Of a stretch of 64,000 nt of DNA, positions 25,478-33,180 are shown piece after piece. The stretch comes from Syntrophus buswellii. Its GTDB lineage: Bacteria > Desulfobacterota > Syntrophia > Syntrophales > Syntrophaceae. The position numbers and the translations under genes are program-made. The number at the start of each line of letters is the position of its first letter. The stretch's first letter is position 1. The notes below the pieces were generated by a model. That model searched no databases. It was given only the letters and a program-made list of their open reading frames with translations, and was not told the origin of the DNA. The stretch covers positions 3,188,432 through 3,252,431 of the forward strand of contig NZ_CP175563.1 of assembly GCF_046097065.1 (NCBI RefSeq), read 5' to 3'.

Positions 25478-25508
25478 GCGGCGCTGCCGGTCATGCCGGC
25501 AGCGCCGC
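25478..25508. terminator. GC-rich hairpin after CTERM gene 1
   Basis: A perfect 13-bp stem (GCGGCGCTGCCGG, 25478-25490, with CCGGCAGCGCCGC, 25496-25508) and a 5-base loop, 45 bp after the stop codon. There is no T-run, so it may protect the mRNA 3' end or act with Rho rather than terminate by itself. Confidence 0.5.
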
Positions 25509-25645
25509 ATGTCGTTGGATTTCAAACGGTCCACCCCTTCTTCCATAGAGGAAGCCGGGGAGAAAAATCCCGTTCAAAGGACATGCGGTTCCTGATTCCC
25601 TGGTCTCCGGTAAAACCACGGTTTATCATGGTTACAACCCGTCCG

Positions 25646-25711
25646 TCCTAAGGTTTTGCACCATGCCATTTCATCATTTCCCGCAACAAAAAATCAGTCC
25701 CGTCCCGATTG
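25646..25711 (+). promoter_or_regulatory. Shared three-block element, copy 2 (upstream of CTERM gene 2)
   Basis: TCCTAAGGT (25646-25654), AACAAAAAATCA (25685-25696) and TCCCGATTG (25703-25711) repeat copy 1 with identical spacing. It lies 453 bases upstream of the second VPLPA-CTERM start, versus 221 bases for copy 1. Confidence 0.7.
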
Positions 25712-26098
25712 TGTGGAAAGTACCTCTTCTATATGCTGCGCTCATAAACGATCCCCGCTCTTGAGAGGAATGTGTTCGCAGTCTGCGGACTGCAGCGGAA
25801 GAAAGAGGCTCCGGCTTCTGTCAGCTTTTCAGCCGGAATCGTATGAATACTCCTCATTTCTGAGGATTAGAGAAAGGGCCGTGGAGTCCGGCGTGGCGCC
25901 AACTTCACGCTCAGGCCTCGACACGGCTTTTTCCCGAAAAAGGAGGTGATAGGCGGACCGGAGAATGTGGCGGGTTGTACATGGATGCCGAGTTGGTGGT
26001 TTAACCGCCACGGAACGCAGGTTATTGGATCCTCCACACGGGTGAGTTTTTTGCTTTTAACGTCAACGAAGAAACGATCATTATTTAAGGAGAAAAAA

Positions 26099-26704
26099 AT
26101 GAAAAAGAGAATCGCGACCTTGTTATTCGCCAGCCTGCTCCTCGCCTTGACCGGCCTTGCTCAGGCGGCACCACTTACGGATGTAGTACAAGCACCCACA
26201 GGCTATTTTGTGCCCAGTGATGCGCTTAAGTACAGCACCCCGTATTATCGTGATCAGTATCAAGATTGGGGATGGCAGCACTCTGCCCTTGCAGTGGACC
26301 CCAACACCATTACGAGCGCCACCTTAAACATCAGCGCCTTTGATGTCGATAATGCAAGTTCAGCTTCTTGGTATGAACATGATCTTATTTATGCCTATGA
26401 CGGTGCAAACAAGGTGCTGCTTGGTGAACTAGCTGGTGCCGACGACATCTGGTCCTATACGACCTTTACTTTGGCCCCCAACTTTTATGATGACATCGTT
26501 ACTGGACTTAAGATTTGGATGGATATAGATACAACCTCGGGCGGGAATTGGCTGGTGACTCTTTCAAAATCGGCCCTTTCTATTGACGGTGGTTCAATTC
26601 CCAACCCCAACCCCAATCCCACGGTTCCGATTCCCGGCGCCATTCTGCTTTTTGCCCCGGGTCTTGCCGGCCTGGCCGCTCTCCGCAGAAGGATGAGCCG
26701 GTAG
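26099..26704 (+). CDS. Exported VPLPA-CTERM-like protein
   Basis: The 201-aa product has a signal peptide (KKRIATLLFASLLLALTGL, cleaved after AQA). A beta-rich 130-residue domain follows, then a P-N repeat linker and the sorting tail VPIPGAILLFAPGLAGLAA ending RRRMSR. The central domain resembles short carbohydrate- or matrix-binding beta-sandwich modules only in general character. AAGGAG precedes the ATG. A longer in-frame reading from 25946 is possible but would bury the signal peptide. A strong terminator follows. Confidence 0.85.
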   Translation: MKKRIATLLFASLLLALTGLAQAAPLTDVVQAPTGYFVPSDALKYSTPYYRDQYQDWGWQHSALAVDPNTITSATLNISAFDVDNASSASWYEHDLIYAYDGANKVLLGELAGADDIWSYTTFTLAPNFYDDIVTGLKIWMDIDTTSGGNWLVTLSKSALSIDGGSIPNPNPNPTVPIPGAILLFAPGLAGLAALRRRMSR

Positions 26705-26752
26705 TCTCATCGGCTGCAGGGCATTCTCTGTTAACGTTCTCATTCTTTTCTG

Positions 26753-26793
26753 AAGTGACAAGTCCGGTAAACCGGGCTTGTCACTTTTTTTTT
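26753..26793 (+). terminator. Rho-independent terminator after CTERM gene 2
   Basis: A 15-bp stem with one G-U pair (26753-26767 with 26772-26786), a TAAA loop and then a run of T to 26793. It is directional: the other strand has no T-run, so it does not serve kdsB. Confidence 0.92.
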
Positions 26794-26833
26794 GTCATTT
26801 GGGAAACAACATCGAAGGGATCACAGAGGAGTT

Positions 26834-27577
26834 CTAAACCGCGCGGCCCAGAAGGATCTCCCGGACCCGGGCCAGCTCTTCCGGGGCGTCCACTTCCACG
26901 GAATCATGGAGGGTTTCCACCACCCGGATCCGATAGCCGAATTCCAGGGCGCGCAGCTGTTCCAGCGATTCGAGCCGCTCCAGCTTTCCCTCTTCCAGTT
27001 CGGTGAAGGTCCGGAGGAAGGATCTCCGGTAGGCGTAAATCCCGTGATGCTTGTAATGGGCGGCGGGATGGCGGTCGTCCCGGACGTACGGGATCGTGGA
27101 CCGGGAGAAATAGAGGGCATTGAAGTCGGAGTCGAACACCACCTTGACGCAGTTGGGGTGGGCGATCTCCTCCCTGCGTACAATCCGGTAGATCAGGGTC
27201 GACATGGGCAGGGAAGGGTCCTCCCGGAGCGGACGGGTCACCTCGTCAATCTGGGACGGCTCAAAAATCGGCTGATCCCCCTGGACGTTGACGACAATGT
27301 CCTCGTCTTCCAGATCCAGCGATTCGACGGCTTCGGCGATGCGGTCCGTTCCGGAGCGATGGCGGCCCGCCGTCATGATCGCCTTTCCGCCGAATTTTTC
27401 CACGGCTTCGAAGATCCGGTCATCATCCGTGGCCACCGCCGCAGCGGAAACAAGGGCCGATTGAAGAACCCTCTCATAGACATGCTGAATCATCGGCTTT
27501 CCGCAGAGATCGGCCAGGGGCTTTCCCGGAAAGCGGCTTGAAGCGAAGCGGGAAGGGATTATACAGACGATTTTCAT
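26834..27577 (-). CDS. kdsB: 3-deoxy-manno-octulosonate cytidylyltransferase
   Basis: Activates Kdo (or 8-amino-Kdo) with CTP to form the CMP-sugar for lipid A/LPS core assembly in the cytoplasm. The 247-aa product has the nucleotide-binding motif IPSRFASSRFPGKPL, ATDDDRI, the metal-binding VNVQGDQP and a GIYAYRR block. The full length is typical for the family. It is the last gene of an LPS-sugar cluster with hldD and a KdnA-like gene, 20 bp after hldD. The KdnA-like neighbour raises the possibility that the preferred substrate is 8-amino-Kdo, as for the Shewanella enzyme. Confidence 0.93.
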   Translation of the reverse strand: MKIVCIIPSRFASSRFPGKPLADLCGKPMIQHVYERVLQSALVSAAAVATDDDRIFEAVEKFGGKAIMTAGRHRSGTDRIAEAVESLDLEDEDIVVNVQGDQPIFEPSQIDEVTRPLREDPSLPMSTLIYRIVRREEIAHPNCVKVVFDSDFNALYFSRSTIPYVRDDRHPAAHYKHHGIYAYRRSFLRTFTELEEGKLERLESLEQLRALEFGYRIRVVETLHDSVEVDAPEELARVREILLGRAV

Positions 27578-27597
27578 GGTGCTTTCAATGTTTCCTT

Positions 27598-28572
27598 TTA
27601 CAGATAGGGGTTGTCGGCCTGGAGATGATTCTTGACGTAATCGGCCACGGCTTCCTCGAGGGTATGAAAATCGGCCCCCAGGCCGGCCGCCTGAAGCTTT
27701 TCCATCCGCGCCTCGGTGAAATACTGGTACTGCCCGCGGAGAGACTCCGGCATATCAATGTAATCGATCTGAGGCGGCAGGTTCATCGCCGAAAAAACGG
27801 CCTCCACCAGGTCGTTCCAGGTTCGCGCCCGGCCGGTGCCCAGGTTGAAGATCCCGTTGATTTCGGGATGCCGGACAAACGCCCAGAGAACGTCCACACA
27901 GTCCTTCACATAAACGAAGTCCCGTTTCTGCCCCCCGTCGGTGTAATCGGGGGAATGGGACTTGAAAAGGCGCACCCGCCCCGTATCCATAATCTGGCGG
28001 AAGGACTTGAAGACCACGCTGGTCATGTCGCCCTTGTGGTATTCGTTGGGTCCGAAGACATTGAAGAACTTGACCCCCGCCATCCGGTCGATCAATCCCC
28101 GCCGGATGGCCCATTGGTCGAAGAGCTGCTTGGAATAGCCGTACATGTTGATCGGCCGGAGCCGGTCGATCCCATCCAGGTCGTCGTCGAATCCCTGGGA
28201 TCCGTTTCCGTAGGTGGCCGCGGAGCTGGCGTAGACAAACCGGATGTCATGGCTGAGCGCCCACTGGGCCAGGTCGCAGGTATAGTGGAAGTTGTTCTCC
28301 ATGAGGTAGTCGGCGTCCCGCTCCGTCGTGGACGAGCAGGCTCCCAGATGAACCACGGCCTCGATGTTGTCCGCCGAAAGAATATCCTCGTCCAGCATAT
28401 GCCGGAAATCTTCCTTGTGGACATAGTCGGCATAGCTCCGATTGACCAGGTTTTTCCACTTTTCCGTCTCTCCCAGATTGTCCACGATCAGGATGTCGTT
28501 GATGCCTTCCGAATTCAGTTTCCAGACGAAGGCGCTGCCGATGAAACCGGCCCCGCCGGTGACGATATACAC
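27598..28572 (-). CDS. hldD: ADP-L-glycero-D-manno-heptose 6-epimerase
   Basis: Converts ADP-D-glycero-D-manno-heptose to the L form for the LPS inner core. The 324-aa product is a short-chain dehydrogenase with the NAD(P) motif TGGAGFIGS at its start, the HLGACSSTTERD block specific to this epimerase, and the catalytic YGYSK. I start at the GTG at 28572 because GGAGAA lies just upstream and the Rossmann strand begins immediately. The ATG at 28623 would add a 17-residue leader with no family counterpart. It lies between the KdnA-like gene and kdsB on one transcript. Confidence 0.92.
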   Translation of the reverse strand: MYIVTGGAGFIGSAFVWKLNSEGINDILIVDNLGETEKWKNLVNRSYADYVHKEDFRHMLDEDILSADNIEAVVHLGACSSTTERDADYLMENNFHYTCDLAQWALSHDIRFVYASSAATYGNGSQGFDDDLDGIDRLRPINMYGYSKQLFDQWAIRRGLIDRMAGVKFFNVFGPNEYHKGDMTSVVFKSFRQIMDTGRVRLFKSHSPDYTDGGQKRDFVYVKDCVDVLWAFVRHPEINGIFNLGTGRARTWNDLVEAVFSAMNLPPQIDYIDMPESLRGQYQYFTEARMEKLQAAGLGADFHTLEEAVADYVKNHLQADNPYL

Positions 28573-28597
28573 GATGCGTTCTCCTTGATGTCTAAGG

Positions 28598-29800
28598 TTA
28601 CAGGACGTCGGCGGCCTTTTCAATCGCCTGCCGAATCGCCGCCAGCCGCTCTTGGGGCATCCGGATGTTGATCCCCATGACCAGGGTGCGGCCCAGAAGA
28701 TCCTCCGCCTGTGGGATGTCCTGCCGATCGTATCTCACGGTTCGCCCGTTCATGGGGCTGGAAAAGGGGAACTTCTTCGAATTGGCCGTCGACTGCGACA
28801 GGAAGTGCTCCCAGTTCGGCAGGTAATGCCAGGCGTTTCTTTTGTAGCAGACCGTATCGACACCTCCGGCGGCGAGGGCCTGCTGGAATTTCTCCGCCGT
28901 ACCTTCATCGGGAAGATTGAAGGCCAGGAAGGTGGCCGTATCGCCCTGGGGATCGACAAGCTCCCGGAACGTGACCCCTTTCGCAGACGACAGCATGCCC
29001 TTGATCGCGGCTTTGTTTTTTTTCTGTTCGGCGATCATGGCATCGACTTTCCGCAGCTGGGCCAGGCCAATGGCCCCCTGGAGCTCATTCATCCGGTAAT
29101 TGAAGCCCAGGATCGACCGCCCCTCCATGGCCCGGCTGACCTTGGGATTGTGGTCATGGCCGTGATCATGATACTCATCGGACCGATGGTAGAGGGTTTC
29201 GCTGTTTGTGATCACCATGCCGCCTTCGCCGGTGGTCATGGTTTTATAGTAATCAAAGCTGAAGATTCCCATGTCGCCGAAGGTGCCCAGCTTTTTCCCC
29301 GAGAAAGAACCCCCGCATCCCTGAGCGTTGTCCTCCAGGACGAGGAGGTTGTGCCGGCGGGCCGTTTCCAGGATTTTGTCGATGCGGGCTCCGGAGCCGC
29401 ACATATGCACCGGAACAACCGCTTTGGTATAAGGAGACATTTTGCGTTCCATGTCGGCGGGATCCATGTTGAGGGTTTCATCGATATCCGTCATCACGGG
29501 GATCGCCCCGACTTCAAGGACCGCCTCCCAGGTCGCCAGAAAGGTGAAGGCGGGAACGAGGACTTCATCGCCGGGTCCGACATCCAGAGCGGTGAGGGCG
29601 ATCTTGAGGGCCGAGGATCCCGACGTGACCCCCAGGGCATATCCCGCGCCGCAGTATCGGGCAAATTCCTCTTCAAACTGCCGGACCTTGAAAACACCTC
29701 TCCGTTCGCTGTCAAAACCGTAGCGCATGAGGACGCCCGTCTCCATGACCTCCATAACTTCCTTGAGTTCTTCCGGGCCCATCAGTTCAAAACCGGGCAT
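28598..29800 (-). CDS. DegT/DnrJ aminotransferase, KdnA-like (8-amino-Kdo synthesis candidate)
   Basis: PLP-dependent sugar aminotransferase. The 400-aa product resembles Shewanella KdnA, which transfers an amino group to C8 of oxidised Kdo. Matching features are MPGFELMGPEE at the start, FTFLATWEAV, VHMCGSGARIDKI and the DHGHDH string. The PLP lysine is K186 in SFDYYKTMTTGEGG, and D157 in LEDNAQ contacts the pyridine nitrogen. I chose the ATG at 29800 because GGGAGG precedes it and the protein then begins MPGFEL. The KdnB oxidase partner is not in the window. The family also includes other nucleotide-sugar aminotransferases, so the substrate is an inference. Confidence 0.8.
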   Translation of the reverse strand: MPGFELMGPEELKEVMEVMETGVLMRYGFDSERRGVFKVRQFEEEFARYCGAGYALGVTSGSSALKIALTALDVGPGDEVLVPAFTFLATWEAVLEVGAIPVMTDIDETLNMDPADMERKMSPYTKAVVPVHMCGSGARIDKILETARRHNLLVLEDNAQGCGGSFSGKKLGTFGDMGIFSFDYYKTMTTGEGGMVITNSETLYHRSDEYHDHGHDHNPKVSRAMEGRSILGFNYRMNELQGAIGLAQLRKVDAMIAEQKKNKAAIKGMLSSAKGVTFRELVDPQGDTATFLAFNLPDEGTAEKFQQALAAGGVDTVCYKRNAWHYLPNWEHFLSQSTANSKKFPFSSPMNGRTVRYDRQDIPQAEDLLGRTLVMGINIRMPQERLAAIRQAIEKAADVL

Positions 29801-29877
29801 GATCAAACCTCCCTGCATAATATTCCCTTGCGAATTTACTGGAAAATAAGTTTCCGCAGGAGGAAAGTCAAGTTCTT

Positions 29878-30303
29878 TTATGGAAGGGATGACCGGGCTC
29901 TGTGGCAGGCCGGCGGCGAAAAATCCGGCAAAGTTCTTGCAAATACTCGTGCCTTACCCGGACGTTCAGGAATGAAACGTCCATTTATCCGCTTCTGACA
30001 AGCGGCAAGGCCGCCGGATCCGGTCCCGGAGCACAGGGAACGAAATCGAGGCCGGCCTGTCCGCGATACCGAACGTTTTGCCTGCTCCAACATTGACAAG
30101 ATTTGTTTTTTTTTCGATATAATCTGTGATATAAGTGTTTCTGCTGTTTTTTCATCATGTTCACGCTGGGTTGGCACAATGAAACGTCGAATGATTTTTT
30201 TACTTGCAGCATCAAAATCCTCCCTTCGCTCATTCAACTTCTTTACGGAATATTTTACGCGGTCATTATCGGGCTTGTCGAAGACGACCGGCTCATTTTT
30301 CAT
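29878..30303 (-). CDS. Doubtful small protein, unrecognised
   Basis: 141 codons from the ATG at 30303, with AGGTG upstream. The first 90 residues are charged and helical (KKLNERREDFDAASKKIIRRF, then SKKKQILSMLEQAKRS) and look protein-like. The last 50 are low-quality sequence rich in Arg, Gly and Pro. It may be a short real gene whose frame continues into non-coding DNA, or chance. No family assigned. Confidence 0.25.
   Translation of the reverse strand: MKNEPVVFDKPDNDRVKYSVKKLNERREDFDAASKKIIRRFIVPTQREHDEKTAETLISQIISKKKQILSMLEQAKRSVSRTGRPRFRSLCSGTGSGGLAACQKRINGRFIPERPGKARVFARTLPDFSPPACHRARSSLP
30093..30123 (+). promoter_or_regulatory. Candidate sigma-70 promoter for the T6SS operon
   Basis: Perfect hexamers TTGACA (30093-30098) and TATAAT (30118-30123), but with a 19-bp spacer, two more than ideal. 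It would leave a leader of about 360 bases before tssH. It lies inside the doubtful minus-strand ORF. Confidence 0.4.
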
Positions 30304-30487
30304 GCAAGCACCTGATATCGGGGATTTGCATAAAAGAGAGCCGGACAGGAACCCGATTCCATGGCTGCAGTCCCCGCGAACCCGGCGACGGAAACGGGAA
30401 AGCGGGAGCATGTCGACACGGGCACGCCTCTTGAGCCCATATCCACGGGATCTTCACATCAACCCCACCTAAAGGAGATCAAACAGC

Positions 30488-33085
30488 ATGCTGATCGAAA
30501 AGTTTTCGGTAAAAGCCCAGGACAGCATTGAAAGCGCCTGCCGGCTTGCAGTGAAAAAGGATCACGAGCATGTCACGCCCTGGCACATGCTTTCCGCGCT
30601 GCTCCAACCCGACGATGATCTCATTCGAAGCTATCTTTCCCGGACATCCATCGATCTGGAGGCCCTCGGGGCGAGGGTGGACGGCAAACTGCTCACTCAG
30701 CCGAAGGGCAGGGAAGGCACTTCGCAGACCCCCATCAACCGCGACCTGGAAAAAGTGTTCATCCTCGCCGAGGAGGCAAGCCAGAGGGCCGGGGCTAAAT
30801 ACATCGGCATCCACCACATCGTTCTGGGCATGCTCGCTCTGGAAGAAATCTCCGAAGCCTTTGCCGATGCCGGCGCGGATCAGCCTGAGCTCGAAGCCCT
30901 GCTCCAGCAGCCGCCAAGAAGCCTGTTTTCGGGAGGCGAAAGCGGATCCGGCGATTTTGAGTACCTGGCCCGATACACCCAGGATCTTACGGAACGGGCC
31001 CGCCGGGGCGGCCTGGATCCCGTCATCGGGCGGGATCAGGAAGTTCGGCTCACCATCCAGATTCTCAGCCGCCGGCTCAAGAACAACCCCATCATCATCG
31101 GAGAACCGGGGGTCGGCAAGACCGCCATCGTAGAGGGCCTGGCCCAGCGGATTGTGCGGGGAGATGTCCCCGAAGACCTGAAATCGGCGTCGATTCTTTC
31201 CCTTGACATGGGACAGCTCATCGCCGGGGCAAAATACCGGGGCGAATTCGAGGAGCGCTTCAAACGGCTGCTGCAGGAAGTCTCCGATGCCGGCAACGTG
31301 ATTCTCTTCATCGATGAAATTCACATGCTCATCGGCGCCGGCGGCTCGGAAGGCGCCATGGACGCGGCCAACCTGATCAAGCCCGCCTTGTCCCGGGGTG
31401 AAATCCGCTGCATCGGGGCGACCACCCTGGAGGAATATCGAAAGCACATCGAGAAGGATACCGCCTTGATGCGCCGCTTTCAGGTCGTAATGGTCGACGA
31501 GCCGAGCCTTGACGAAACCATCACGATCCTGCGCGGAATCAAGGAAAAATACGAAGTCCATCATGGGGTCCAGATCCTGGACGCCGCCCTTGCGGCGGCG
31601 GCCAAGCTTTCCAACCGCTACATCACGGACCGGTTTCTTCCCGACAAGGCCGTGGATCTCATCGACCAGGCGGCGGCTTCCCTGCGCATCGGCCTTTCGT
31701 CAAAACCCGAAGAACTCGAGCAGATGGACCACCGGATCGTCAACCTCGAAATTGAGATCCGGGCTCTGGAACATGAATCGGACTCCAACACGGCCGAACG
31801 CCTTGGCCACCTGCAGCGGGAGATGGAAGAGCTCAGGGAAAGGAGCCGCCAGCTGACGGAACAATGGGAAAAGGAAAGGAAGGCCCTGGCGGAGATTCAG
31901 AAGGCAAAGAAAAACCTGGAGGCGGCCAACCAGGAAATGGAGCAGAAGATCCGGGAAGAAGATTTCTCCCGGGTTGCCGAACTGCAGTACAAAGTGATCC
32001 CGGAGTGCAACAGGATCCTGGCGGAATACGCCGATGTGGATCTTTCCGGCCGGAACTTCCTGCGCAGGACCATTTCGGAAGACGACATCGCCGATACGGT
32101 TTCCAGGCTGACCCACATCCCCGTCTCCAAGCTCCTCGGATCCGAAATCGACAAGCTGCTGCACCTGGAAGATCATCTGCGCCAGCGGGTTGTCGGCCAG
32201 GACCATGTCCTTTCAACCATCGCCAAGGCCATCCGGCGCTCCCGGGCCGGTGTACAGAACCCGAACCGCCCCATCGCCTCCTTCCTGATGCTCGGCCCCA
32301 CGGGCGTGGGGAAAACGGAGGTATGCAAAACCCTGGCGGAGTTTCTCTTCGACGACGAGCGCTCACTGATCCGGATCGACATGAGCGAATTCATGGAGAA
32401 GCATTCCGTGGCCCGCCTGGTCGGGGCCCCCCCGGGCTATGTCGGCTATGAAGAAGGCGGCGTCCTGACCAACAGCGTTCGGCGCAAACCCTACAGCGTG
32501 ATCCTCTTCGACGAGGTTGAAAAGGGCCATGCCGACGTGTTCAACCTTTTCCTGCAGCTTCTTGATGACGGACGCCTGACGGACAGCCAGGGACAGACGG
32601 TGAATTTTGCCAACACGGTGGTGCTCATGACCTCCAATCTCGGATCGGAAAGCATTCAGCCCGCCGAAACGGAGGAGGAAATCCAGGAGATGAACGCGGC
32701 GATCATGAGGGCCGTGCGCTCCCATTTCCGTCCGGAATTCATCAACCGCCTGGACGATATCCTCGTTTTCAAGCAGCTGACCATCGAAGGCATGAAAACC
32801 ATCGCCGATATTCAGCTCAAGCGCCTTGCCAGGCTGCTGAGGGAACAGGGCATCTCCCTGGAGTTCAAGGAGGAGGCGCTGACCCTCCTGGCTCAACTGG
32901 GCTTTAACCCCCTGATGGGCGCCCGGCCTTTGAATCGCGTCATCCAGACGCATCTCCAGGACCCCCTGGCCGAAGACATCATCTCCGGCAAAATCCAGCC
33001 GGGAGATACCGTCTGCATCTCCGTCGACGGGGGGCAACTGGTCATAAAGACGGTCGGCGTTGCAGAACCGCAGGGCGAGCATTAA
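30488..33085 (+). CDS. tssH: T6SS sheath-recycling ATPase (ClpV)
   Basis: AAA+ unfoldase that disassembles the contracted TssB/TssC sheath. The 865-aa product has a Clp-N repeat domain (1-150), first AAA domain with Walker A GEPGVGKT (205-212), a coiled M-domain (about 410-520), and second AAA domain with Walker A GPTGVGKT (603-610) and the pore loop GYVGYEEGG. The layout also fits ClpB. Its position as first gene of the operon, directly before tssM, makes ClpV the better reading. AAAGGAG precedes the start. The gene is followed 95 bp later by tssM. Confidence 0.88.
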   Translation: MLIEKFSVKAQDSIESACRLAVKKDHEHVTPWHMLSALLQPDDDLIRSYLSRTSIDLEALGARVDGKLLTQPKGREGTSQTPINRDLEKVFILAEEASQRAGAKYIGIHHIVLGMLALEEISEAFADAGADQPELEALLQQPPRSLFSGGESGSGDFEYLARYTQDLTERARRGGLDPVIGRDQEVRLTIQILSRRLKNNPIIIGEPGVGKTAIVEGLAQRIVRGDVPEDLKSASILSLDMGQLIAGAKYRGEFEERFKRLLQEVSDAGNVILFIDEIHMLIGAGGSEGAMDAANLIKPALSRGEIRCIGATTLEEYRKHIEKDTALMRRFQVVMVDEPSLDETITILRGIKEKYEVHHGVQILDAALAAAAKLSNRYITDRFLPDKAVDLIDQAAASLRIGLSSKPEELEQMDHRIVNLEIEIRALEHESDSNTAERLGHLQREMEELRERSRQLTEQWEKERKALAEIQKAKKNLEAANQEMEQKIREEDFSRVAELQYKVIPECNRILAEYADVDLSGRNFLRRTISEDDIADTVSRLTHIPVSKLLGSEIDKLLHLEDHLRQRVVGQDHVLSTIAKAIRRSRAGVQNPNRPIASFLMLGPTGVGKTEVCKTLAEFLFDDERSLIRIDMSEFMEKHSVARLVGAPPGYVGYEEGGVLTNSVRRKPYSVILFDEVEKGHADVFNLFLQLLDDGRLTDSQGQTVNFANTVVLMTSNLGSESIQPAETEEEIQEMNAAIMRAVRSHFRPEFINRLDDILVFKQLTIEGMKTIADIQLKRLARLLREQGISLEFKEEALTLLAQLGFNPLMGARPLNRVIQTHLQDPLAEDIISGKIQPGDTVCISVDGGQLVIKTVGVAEPQGEH

Positions 33086-33180
33086 GTTTCCGGCTCCTGC
33101 AGCCGGATGATCGGCATCATCATCGCGTTTCAGGCAGGACTCGGAGCCTGTTTTCATCAGCTCATGAAGGTGGATATTCT

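Larger units (their letters stand above)
25434..26098. other. Long leader between the two CTERM genes
   Basis: No gene that I can support. From left to right it holds a strong hairpin (25478-25508), the second copy of the three-block element (25646-25711), a GCAGTC-TGCG-GACTGC hairpin near 25785 and a TCCGGCT/AGCCGGA stem near 25810-25836. An AAGGAGGTGAT string at about 25940 has no well-placed ORF after it. The distance from the element to the second CTERM start (about 390 bases) suggests a long 5' untranslated region. Confidence 0.5.
29801..30487. other. Intergenic region upstream of the T6SS operon
   Basis: 687 bp between divergent transcripts. It must hold the promoters for kdnA-kdsB (leftward) and for the T6SS operon (rightward). 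A possible small minus-strand gene (29878-30303) and a sigma-70-like promoter (30093-30123) overlap each other and are both uncertain. Nothing else is visible. Confidence 0.5.

Noticed and set aside
25940..26042. Strong AAGGAGGTGAT with a 26-codon frame from 25965
   Set aside because: The spacing to the ATG is too long and the peptide has no attenuator-like features; left undecided rather than called.
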